Assembly (NCBI GenBank): GCA_013153205.1
Contig: JAADEW010000035.1
Span: 1 to 12,501, forward strand
Length of the DNA: 12,501 nucleotides
DNA from: Deferribacteres bacterium
GTDB lineage: Bacteria; Thermosulfidibacterota; Thermosulfidibacteria; Thermosulfidibacterales; Thermosulfidibacteraceae
Reading direction: 5' to 3'
In this document: piece after piece, positions 1-5,658 of the stretch
How positions within the stretch are numbered: the first letter of the stretch is position 1
Layout: the number at the start of each line of letters is the position of its first letter
Made by a program: the position numbers and the translations under genes
The notes under the pieces: generated by a model
Databases searched by the model: none
What the model was told of the DNA's origin: nothing
What the model saw: only the letters and a program-made list of their open reading frames with translations

Positions 1-277
1 TGGGAAAGCCTGCGATAATTCCCACGAGAGCCCACCAGAACGGATAGCCCAAAACGAAAATAAAACAAGGAAGACCGAGAAAGCTTGCAGGAGAAAGAAA
101 TGTTGAGGTAAGAGCTGCACCGTTTGCAAAGGCTCCTACCTTTCTTCCGGCAACATAGTAATCTTCTGCTCCTTCAGTCAGTTTTTTGGAGTAGATACCC
201 ACTCCAATTATTATGGCAAAGTATATTATGGCACCACCTAAAACTATCGGGTCAACATGTCCTTTTCCATAATTCAT
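1..277 (-). CDS. Sodium/solute symporter (SSS family), N-terminal part, cut by window edge
   Basis: The first 92 codons of an integral membrane transporter, running off the left edge. Residues 10-30 form a hydrophobic helix (IVLGGAIIYFAIIIGVGIYS). It is followed by the cytoplasmic-loop pattern EDYYVAGRKVG (38-48) and the small-residue-rich second helix with LTSTFLSPASFLG (57-68), which is the usual start of SSS permeases, where helix 1 helps form the Na+ site. The ATG is preceded by AGGAGG at 290-285 with 7-nt spacing, so the start is firm. It lies 16 bp after the stop of a small membrane protein gene, and the two are probably co-transcribed and work as a pair. Members of this family carry acetate, other short carboxylates, proline or sugars. 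Given the acyl-CoA genes just upstream, a carboxylate is the natural guess, but the substrate cannot be read from this fragment. Confidence 0.86.
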   Translation of the reverse strand, partial: MNYGKGHVDPIVLGGAIIYFAIIIGVGIYSKKLTEGAEDYYVAGRKVGAFANGAALTSTFLSPASFLGLPCFIFVLGYPFWWALVGIIAGFP

Positions 278-293
278 TGCCTAACCTCCTTAT

Positions 294-494
294 TTAATCT
301 GAAGCCACGATAAAGGCCACAATGATGTTCAGGATGTAAAGGGTAAACAGCCAGCAATACCACACAGGTGCGGGGGCTCCGGCGATAAAGGTCTTGGTAA
401 TACTGGGATTGAGCGCTTCCATAAACCAGATGGAAAAAGCACAGCCATAAAGCAAAACAAATGCTAAAATCAACCTCTTTGGAATTTTTATCAT
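294..494 (-). CDS. Small two-helix membrane protein, probable symporter accessory subunit
   Basis: A 66-residue protein with a basic N-terminus (MIKIPKR) and two hydrophobic helices, roughly residues 8-26 and 43-64. They are joined by a short loop with ALNPSITKTFIAGAPAPVWY. Small proteins of this type (DUF485/DUF4212-like or 'symporter small accessory protein') are commonly encoded just before sodium/solute symporters, as here. I infer the role from this position and topology rather than from a diagnostic motif. Start choice: a TTG at 500 directly abuts the GGGAGG Shine-Dalgarno (506-501), leaving no spacing, while the ATG at 494 sits 6 nt after it, so 494 is preferred. The gene is followed after 16 bp by the symporter. 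Confidence 0.72.
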   Translation of the reverse strand: MIKIPKRLILAFVLLYGCAFSIWFMEALNPSITKTFIAGAPAPVWYCWLFTLYILNIIVAFIVASD

Positions 495-553
495 GTTCAA
501 CCTCCCTTAAAAGTGATTTAAACTAAATACAAAAAGCCACTTCTGTTGAACAG

Positions 554-595
554 CTATGTAAAACCAGTTTGGAAAACTATTACCCTTCCTCCCAT
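554..595 (-). other. Possible 13-codon leader peptide frame with strong ribosome site
   Basis: An ATG at 595 opens a 13-codon frame (MGGRVIVFQTGFT, then TAG). It is preceded by GGAGG at 607-603 with 7-nt spacing, and by a second AAGGAGG at 613-607. That is as good a ribosome site as any real gene here has. The frame overlaps the last codons of the start-less open frame described separately, whose purine-rich end could create the Shine-Dalgarno by chance. Small inverted repeats AGTTT/AAACT (566-578) and CTGTT/AACAG (543-553) follow towards the symporter genes. No regulatory codon run (for example His or Trp) is present. It could be a translated leader or nothing. Confidence 0.2.
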
Positions 596-661
596 TCTCT
601 CACCTCCCTCCTTCTGTAGTGATAACCCTTTTTCTCATTAAGACCAAACAATTTTTGATAT

Positions 662-690
662 AAGCTAACCAAAAGTTTTAGCTTTGTCAA
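662..690 (-). promoter_or_regulatory. Candidate promoter/operator: TTGACA with inverted repeat in the spacer
   Basis: On the minus strand TTGACA (690-685) is immediately followed by a 7-bp inverted repeat, AAGCTAA (684-678) and TTAGCTT (668-662), separated by 9 nt. A 17-nt spacer would place TAGCTT (667-662) as a weak -10 element, so one arm of the repeat would cover the -10 and the other would adjoin the -35. This is a plausible regulated promoter for the small membrane protein and symporter genes, giving a leader of about 160 nt. The -10 match is only three of six, and the site lies inside the start-less open frame, so it could equally be coding sequence. Confidence 0.3.
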
Positions 691-921
691 GAAATTTTTA
701 TCTTTAAAAAACTCTTCCTTGATGCTGTTCCAAACCTGTTTTGTGAAGTCTATTTCTGAAAATGCGGCATTTGGAGGTGTCTTGCCCTGTGAATGGGTAG
801 TATCTGTGGGGATTTTCTGTATGGGGGAGTTTCTTTTCGGAGATGTGTGAAGTGCATCTTTTCCGGTTTCTTCGCTGTATGCGGGTAAAATAAAATCATT
901 TTTGTTGAATTGGTGTGTGTT

Positions 922-939
922 GGGGAGGGGCTCCTCCCC
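922..939 (-). terminator. GC-rich hairpin next to the ligase stop codon
   Basis: Minus-strand GGGGAGG (939-933), loop AGCC, and CCTCCCC (928-922) form a perfect 7-bp, almost pure GC stem that starts 4 nt after the TGA of the ligase gene (946-944). There is no run of U after it (AACACACACC follows), so it is not a classical intrinsic terminator. It may protect the 3' end of the upstream operon mRNA, attenuate transcription into the symporter genes, or, being placed just past a stop codon, act on ribosomes. Confidence 0.4.
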
Positions 940-943
940 GGTT

Positions 944-2332
944 TCAGTCGGACCAGACCTTATTCCTTTTGTCGATAACCCTTTTGGCTTTATGAGTTGC
1001 TCTGGGAAGCTCTCCTTCTTTGAGCACTATTACCCTTTTGGGTGAGACTCCTACGCGGACTTTGATGACTTCTCTTACCTCTTGGGCGAGCACTTCTTCA
1101 TCCATCTCAACGGCATCAAGCTTTTCAATTTCTACATCAAAACGGTCAAGGTGTTCTTCTTTATACACCACCATCCTGTATTCTCCTGTTAGCCTTTCGT
1201 CTTTTCTCACCACCGCCTCTATATCCGAGGGAAATACATTCACGCCGGTTATTATAAGCATGTCGTCCAGTCTTCCGTGTATTCCCATGATTCGGGGGTG
1301 TGTCCTTCCGCATTCGCATTTTTCCCGGGTAACGGTTACAATATCTCCTGTGCGGAATCTTATCATGGGTCTTGCCATCTTTCTCAGGGTTGTCAGCACC
1401 AGCTCTCCTCTTTCCATATCGCCCACGGGCTCCATGGTTTCGGGGTTGAGAACCTCTACTATGTGGTGGTCTTCGTAAATGTGAAGACCGTTCTGGCATT
1501 CGCACATCCCTGCGTTCGCGCCAAAAAGGTCGGAAAGGCCGTAAAAGTCGTAGAGCTCAACGCCCCAGAGTTCTTCTATGGCTCTTCTCGTTGATGTGAT
1601 GGAGCCGCCGGGTTCTCCTGCAACTATTATCTTTTCGAGACTGAAGTCCTTTTTGGGGTCCATTCCCTCTTTTTGAGCGGTTTCTCCTAAATACCAGGCA
1701 TAGGAAGGAGTGGTCCAGGTTATGGTTGCTTTGAAGCTTTTCAGTATGAATAGAAGCCTTTCGGAGGGAATGGCTCCTGCCCATACTCCTAAAGCTCCTG
1801 TTCTCATGGCACCTATTACATCAGGTCCTCCCACGAAAAGGGTAAAGTTCAGGGCGTGGACATACCTGTCTTTGGCTCTCATTCCTATTGCCCAGAACAG
1901 CCTTGCTTGGTAGTCCTGAAATTCGTCAAAGTCTTTTGCGGTGAAAGGCGATATGGTGGGAACTCCCGTTGAACCGCTTGATGCAGAAACGTAAACGATT
2001 TCCTCTTCCGGCACGCAAATCATGTCACCGAAATCGGGTGCGGCTTCCTGTCTTTCCCTTTCTATCTGCTTGTTGGTGAAGGGGAGGTGTTTCACATCTT
2101 CAAGGCTGTTTATCTTATCGGGGTTGACTCCTTTTTCGTTGAAAACGGCTCTGTAATAAGGGGAGTTCTCATAGCAAAACCTTACCATATATTTGAGTTG
2201 CTCAAGCTGATACTCCCGAATCTGCCTGAGATTCATGGTTTCAATCTCTGCATCCCAGTATTTCTCTTGGGGACCGGGTTTTGCGTAAACTTCCACGCCA
2301 ATGCCCCCTTTAACTCTGCTAAGCTCTTTCAT
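944..2332 (-). CDS. Phenylacetate-CoA-ligase-type (PaaK family) acyl-CoA synthetase
   Basis: An AMP-forming ligase of 462 residues that would turn a carboxylate plus ATP and CoA into an acyl-CoA in the cytoplasm. It shows the nucleotide-binding loop SASSGSTGVPT (116-126), YGLSD (264-268), FRTGD (326-330), the hinge and C-terminal lid start GRLDDMLIITGVNVFP (353-368), and the C-terminal HKAKRVIDKR (447-456) carrying the candidate adenylation lysine. These match PaaK rather than acetyl-CoA synthetase, and the length is near the PaaK norm of about 430-440. Paired cysteines at C277/C279 and C339/C341 might bind a metal. AGGAGG lies 7 nt before the ATG. It is last in a run with etfAB, a dehydrogenase and a dehydratase-like protein, which points to substrate activation for that pathway. 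The acid is unknown, since members of this family act on aryl and other acids. Its stop is followed by a hairpin and an out-of-phase open frame. Confidence 0.88.
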   Translation of the reverse strand: MKELSRVKGGIGVEVYAKPGPQEKYWDAEIETMNLRQIREYQLEQLKYMVRFCYENSPYYRAVFNEKGVNPDKINSLEDVKHLPFTNKQIERERQEAAPDFGDMICVPEEEIVYVSASSGSTGVPTISPFTAKDFDEFQDYQARLFWAIGMRAKDRYVHALNFTLFVGGPDVIGAMRTGALGVWAGAIPSERLLFILKSFKATITWTTPSYAWYLGETAQKEGMDPKKDFSLEKIIVAGEPGGSITSTRRAIEELWGVELYDFYGLSDLFGANAGMCECQNGLHIYEDHHIVEVLNPETMEPVGDMERGELVLTTLRKMARPMIRFRTGDIVTVTREKCECGRTHPRIMGIHGRLDDMLIITGVNVFPSDIEAVVRKDERLTGEYRMVVYKEEHLDRFDVEIEKLDAVEMDEEVLAQEVREVIKVRVGVSPKRVIVLKEGELPRATHKAKRVIDKRNKVWSD

Positions 2333-2365
2333 ACCCCCACCTCCTGAAGTTTCTCCTTGAACCCT

Positions 2366-3832
2366 TCACCTTTTTCTCTTTGGCGGTTCCGGCACTTCTG
2401 CTTTTATTTCTGCCACGGCTTTGGCAAGCTCCACCCATTTTTCCCAGGGGGTGCTCACCCTTACCATCAACCTTGCGGCATCCGGGGAGCCGCCTCCGTG
2501 CATACATCCGGGAACGCCGGGACCTATCGTGAGCCACTCGATTAGGCGTGCGGCTCTTGCTCTCGTTTCCCAATCAAGCCCCGCTTTTAAGTATTTTTTG
2601 ATGAGGTCCCCGTATTCGGAATTCATAATGTCTTCGTATGAAGGGAAGCACCCGGTTTCTCCTATCCCTCCCGCTATTTCCTGTGCGAGCCGATTGGTTT
2701 CGTAGGGCAGGGTTGCCACATGAATCTTATTGCAGTTTGCTATGAGAGGGTCGCATATCCAGCATCCTGAGGGGTGTTTGTAGCCCAACACTGATGCGGC
2801 TATTCCCATACCGAAAGTGGTTTCGTTGTTTATCTGCATCTTGATGAGCTTGTCGTAGAAGGTCTTCATTGACAGCCCATTTGCCCTTGCCATTATGATT
2901 GCTGCACCCACTTTGATATCTCCCTGTCCGGATACGCATCCTCCAATAGCGGCTCTGTAAGTTGCAGTGAAATACTGGATTACCCGGATGGAATACTTGT
3001 ATTCTCCACACATGAATACCCTTTCCCACGGGACGAACACATCGTTGAAAAGGAGATAAGCCTGTGTGATACCTCCCCTTTCCACGGGTATGTCAAACCC
3101 TTCTTCGTATTCTCTTCTGTCGCTTGGTCGCCTCGTCTCAACAATGGTCAGGCCCTTTATATCCCTGGGCACCACGAAGGCTATGGAGTAATCCCTGTCT
3201 TCTTCTTTGTAAGCTCCTCCGGGAAGGCAGAAAATCTCGTTTGATGCGGCTACTCCACAAATCATGCATTTGGCGCCCCTTACCACTATTCCGTCTTCTC
3301 TTTTTTCCACTATCCGCAGATTCATATCCGGGTCTTCCTGAAGGTGAGGAGGGAGAGCCCTGTTGCCTTTTGCGTCTGTAAGGGCGCCGGCGCAGGTGAT
3401 GTCTCTTTGCTGAGCTGATATGAGCCAATTTTTGAGCCTCTCGTGATAGTTGGTGCCGTATTCCTGGTCCATTTCCCATGTGGTTGCCCACAAAGCGTTT
3501 ATCGAAGTCCATCCCACACATCTTCCACCTGTGCAGGTTCCTGTAAGATGATACGCTTCCCTTTTGAGTTTGCAGTTATACACGGCATCTTCAGGGGTCT
3601 GCACTATGGAGAGGTATCGGGATATCTCTTCCCCTGTGAGATGTGATTTTGTTACGAATGTATCTCTCAGTTCCGGGTTGTTGTAAACCTCAAAAAGCTG
3701 GGCATGACCATTTACGGTTCTTCTCGTGGCGGGGTGGATAGTTACATCTTTTATAAGCTCTCCAAATTTGTATAGATTGGGCTTCATCTTCTTTAGACTT
3801 TCTCTGTATTCTTCAGGCGTTCTTAGCGCCAT
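2366..3832 (-). CDS. 4-hydroxybutyryl-CoA dehydratase / HpaB superfamily flavoprotein, divergent active site
   Basis: The 488-residue length equals that of clostridial 4-hydroxybutyryl-CoA dehydratase (AbfD, about 490), and the fold-level similarity is clear: DQEYGTNYH (122-130), DPDMNLRIVEKREDGIVVRGAK (167-188), CGEYKY (275-280), YETNRLAQEIAGGI (377-390) and MHGGGSPDAARLM (444-456). AbfD binds FAD and a [4Fe-4S] cluster through Cys99, Cys103, His292 and Cys299. Here C100 and C105 are spaced C-x4-C instead of C-x3-C, C299 is kept, but position 292 is tyrosine (FTATYRAAIGGC). From memory of AbfD, its E455, K300 and Y296 are also replaced (G442, V300, I296). Fourteen cysteines are present in all. 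So it is a relative that probably does not perform the standard 4-hydroxybutyryl-CoA dehydration. A flavin enzyme acting on another CoA ester is likely. It has its own AGGAGG 6 nt before the ATG and lies 18 bp after etfA. Confidence 0.82.
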   Translation of the reverse strand: MALRTPEEYRESLKKMKPNLYKFGELIKDVTIHPATRRTVNGHAQLFEVYNNPELRDTFVTKSHLTGEEISRYLSIVQTPEDAVYNCKLKREAYHLTGTCTGGRCVGWTSINALWATTWEMDQEYGTNYHERLKNWLISAQQRDITCAGALTDAKGNRALPPHLQEDPDMNLRIVEKREDGIVVRGAKCMICGVAASNEIFCLPGGAYKEEDRDYSIAFVVPRDIKGLTIVETRRPSDRREYEEGFDIPVERGGITQAYLLFNDVFVPWERVFMCGEYKYSIRVIQYFTATYRAAIGGCVSGQGDIKVGAAIIMARANGLSMKTFYDKLIKMQINNETTFGMGIAASVLGYKHPSGCWICDPLIANCNKIHVATLPYETNRLAQEIAGGIGETGCFPSYEDIMNSEYGDLIKKYLKAGLDWETRARAARLIEWLTIGPGVPGCMHGGGSPDAARLMVRVSTPWEKWVELAKAVAEIKAEVPEPPKRKR

Positions 3833-3850
3833 AATGCACCTCCTGTTAGA

Positions 3851-4843
3851 TTAGGATGAAAACCTTTCTTTAAGCTTTTCTATCAGTGCGGGCAGTATCT
3901 TTTCTGCGTCTCCAACTACTCCAAAGTCGCACACTTCAAAGAATTGAGCGCCGGGGTCTTTATTTATAACCACTATTATGTCTGAATCCTGTATGCCTAC
4001 TACGTGATGCATAACTCCGGAGATGCCCGCGCCTATGTAAAGCTTGGGTCTTACTATCTTTCCACTTTGGCCAATCATCACCTCTTCGGGAGCCCATCCT
4101 TCATCTACAGCTGGTCTGGTAGCTCCCACAGCACCTCCCAGAACACTTGCAAGCTCTTCAAGGAGCTTCCAGTTTTCCTCGTTTTCCATGCCGTATCCTC
4201 CGCAGACCACCACGTTTGCTCCTTCGAGGGGGACAGTTTTCTGCTTTTTTGTTCGGTATTCTACCGCTTCAGGAATGAAGTCTTCTCCGGACAGGGTCAC
4301 CTCTTCCTCTATGACTTCTCCTTTTTTATGGGATTCGCTCTTTTTGAAAACACCGGGCATAACTGTTGCCATCTGGGGTCTCTTTTCAGGGCAGATTATC
4401 ACGGCCATCATGGTGCCTCCGAATCCCGGAACAATCTGTTCCAGAATTCCGTCTTCTCCCAGTCTTAAATCAACACAGTGAGCGGAGAGTCCGGTTTCAA
4501 GCTGAGCGGCTACTCTTGGGGCAAGGTCGGCTCCCAGAGGGGTAGCTCCCATGAATAAGGCTTCCGGCTTTTCTCTTTCTACCAGCGGGGTTATGAGCCT
4601 GCTGTAGGCGAGACAGCAGTATCTGTTAAGCCTTTCGTCTGAAAAAAGAAAAACCTTGTCAGCTCCATAGTGTGTCAGCTTTTTTGCGTCTTCCTTTGAA
4701 AAATCTCCTAATAGAATGGCGGCGGTGTAGGTGCCTTTTTGGTCTGCAAGTTCCCTTGCTTTGGATAGAAGCTCCAGTCCCACTTCGCTTATTTTGCCTT
4801 CTATCTGTTCTATGAAAACCCAGAAACCTTCATGTTCTTTCAT
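3851..4843 (-). CDS. etfA: Electron transfer flavoprotein alpha subunit
   Basis: Alpha subunit of the EtfAB heterodimer, which takes electrons from acyl-CoA dehydrogenases. The C-terminal FAD domain is complete: GGYGM (216-220 counting from the upstream GTG), GATRPAVDEGW (241-251) with the flavin-contacting Arg, IGQSGK (258-263), PKLYIGAGISG (267-277) and VINKDPGAQFFEVCDFGVVGD (293-313). Ser replaces the usual Thr in the GQTGK motif, a mild change at a residue that contacts flavin N5. RPQMATVMPGVFKK (156-169) is the usual link between domains. Start choice: a GTG at 4846 overlaps the etfB stop by 4 bp, but the AGGGG at 4855-4851 is 7 nt from the ATG at 4843, so ATG in a TGATG overlap with etfB is preferred (330 residues). 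Translational coupling to etfB is expected. Confidence 0.93.
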   Translation of the reverse strand: MKEHEGFWVFIEQIEGKISEVGLELLSKARELADQKGTYTAAILLGDFSKEDAKKLTHYGADKVFLFSDERLNRYCCLAYSRLITPLVEREKPEALFMGATPLGADLAPRVAAQLETGLSAHCVDLRLGEDGILEQIVPGFGGTMMAVIICPEKRPQMATVMPGVFKKSESHKKGEVIEEEVTLSGEDFIPEAVEYRTKKQKTVPLEGANVVVCGGYGMENEENWKLLEELASVLGGAVGATRPAVDEGWAPEEVMIGQSGKIVRPKLYIGAGISGVMHHVVGIQDSDIIVVINKDPGAQFFEVCDFGVVGDAEKILPALIEKLKERFSS

Positions 4844-5643
4844 CACAGCACCCCTGCCTCGTGGAGTTTGTTTAAAAGCTCTTCCGCTACCTCTTCCGGT
4901 TCTCCCGTGAGAATCTCCCGTCTCCTCTTGATTTCGGGGATGAAAAGTCCTCTCACTCTGGTGGGAGAGCCTTTCAACCCTACTTTGTCAAGGTCAAGTT
5001 CAAGTTCCCGGGCGTCTATTACCTCAAGGGGTTTTGTTTCTGCCGCAATAATGCCCATAACATTCACCAGCCTCGGGAGATTCACATCTTTGGTCACCGC
5101 AAGGAGAAAGGGGGTTGTGCATCTGAAGACGAGCTCACCTTTTTTAATATTCATGGTTATTGTGAAGAGCTGTCCATCTTCTGTTTCCACGTGGGTTGCG
5201 TGGGTGATGTGAGGTATTCCTAAATAATGGGCTATCTGGGCTGGGACCTGGGATGTGGAGCCGTCAAGACTGATATTTCCACATATCACGAGGTGGAAAG
5301 GAGAGGCCTTTTTTCTGATTAGCTGGGCGAGTGTGTAGGCGGTGGCTAAGGTGTCTGCTCCTGCTAAGGCTTTGTCGCTTGCAAGATAAACTCTATCCGC
5401 TCCCATGGCGAGGGCTTCTCTTAAAGCCTTTGTGGTATCTGGAGGAGCCATGCTTACCACGGTTACCTCCCAGCCGAAACGCTCCTTCAGCTGTAGGGCT
5501 ACTTCCAGTGCGTTTTTGTCCAGTGGATTGAGGGCGGGTGGAATTCCCGCCCTTTTGAGCACACCGGTTTCAGGGTCGAGAAAGAGCCTGTCCCAGTGTC
5601 TGGGGTCCGGTATGGGTTTTACACATACCACCACGTTAGGCAT
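4843..5643 (-). CDS. etfB: Electron transfer flavoprotein beta subunit
   Basis: Beta subunit partner of EtfA, 266 residues. It shows the start VVVCVKPIPDP (4-14), LNPLDKNALEVALQLKE (39-55), ALAMGADRVYLASD (77-90), KALAGADTLATAYTLAQLI (91-109), CGNISLDGSTSQVPAQIA (121-138) and NLPRLVNVMGIIAAETKPLEV (188-208). The ALAGADTLAT stretch and the overall style resemble EtfB of anaerobes, including bifurcating Etfs where this subunit carries an extra FAD in place of AMP. However, the diagnostic DGDTAQVGP is DGSTSQVPA here, so bifurcation is only a possibility. AGGAGG lies 6 nt before the ATG, and the gene follows the dehydrogenase by 15 bp. The dedicated placement suggests this pair serves the adjacent dehydrogenase. 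Confidence 0.93.
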   Translation of the reverse strand: MPNVVVCVKPIPDPRHWDRLFLDPETGVLKRAGIPPALNPLDKNALEVALQLKERFGWEVTVVSMAPPDTTKALREALAMGADRVYLASDKALAGADTLATAYTLAQLIRKKASPFHLVICGNISLDGSTSQVPAQIAHYLGIPHITHATHVETEDGQLFTITMNIKKGELVFRCTTPFLLAVTKDVNLPRLVNVMGIIAAETKPLEVIDARELELDLDKVGLKGSPTRVRGLFIPEIKRRREILTGEPEEVAEELLNKLHEAGVL

Positions 5644-5658
5644 GGAAATCCTCCTGAT

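Larger units (their letters stand above)
580..1026 (-). other. Start-less 148-codon open frame overlapping the ligase 3' end (frameshift tail, remnant or chance)
   Basis: Reading the minus strand in the frame with codons at 945-943 and so on, no stop occurs from 1026 to the TAA at 582-580. The frame overlaps the last 83 bp of the ligase gene out of phase (+1 relative to it) and then continues 121 codons past the ligase stop. There is no ATG, GTG or TTG before a TTG at 690. The first half past the stop is Pro/Thr/Ser-rich and linker-like. The second half looks like folded protein, with FSEIDFTKQVWNSIKEEFF and KLKLLVSLYQKLFGLNEKK, then a basic end (YHYRRREVREWEEG). I recognise no family. The stretch is A-rich on this strand, which favours Lys and fewer stops in some frames, so chance is not excluded. 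Confidence 0.4.

Noticed and set aside
793..891. 31-codon plus-strand frame (MGSICGDFLYGG...) in the 500-943 stretch
   Set aside because: It has no Shine-Dalgarno, is very short, and its Cys/Phe-rich composition is what A-rich opposite-strand sequence gives by chance.
944..946. TGA at the ligase end read as selenocysteine, with the hairpin as SECIS
   Set aside because: The in-frame extension would be only 15 codons, the ligase already ends where the family does, and the hairpin is too short and lacks the typical bacterial SECIS loop.
1020..1478. 152-residue plus-strand open frame antisense to the ligase
   Set aside because: It is Ser/Thr-rich, low complexity, and complementary to a clear PaaK-type gene, so it is a shadow frame.
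2366..3832. Calling this gene 4-hydroxyphenylacetate 3-monooxygenase (HpaB)
   Set aside because: It matches the 4-hydroxybutyryl-CoA dehydratase branch in length and cysteine pattern, and no HpaC flavin reductase is nearby. It sits with acyl-CoA genes instead.
4004..4481. Two plus-strand open frames of about 150 residues antisense to etfA
   Set aside because: They mirror a well-conserved gene and show no motif, and there is no ribosome site worth noting.
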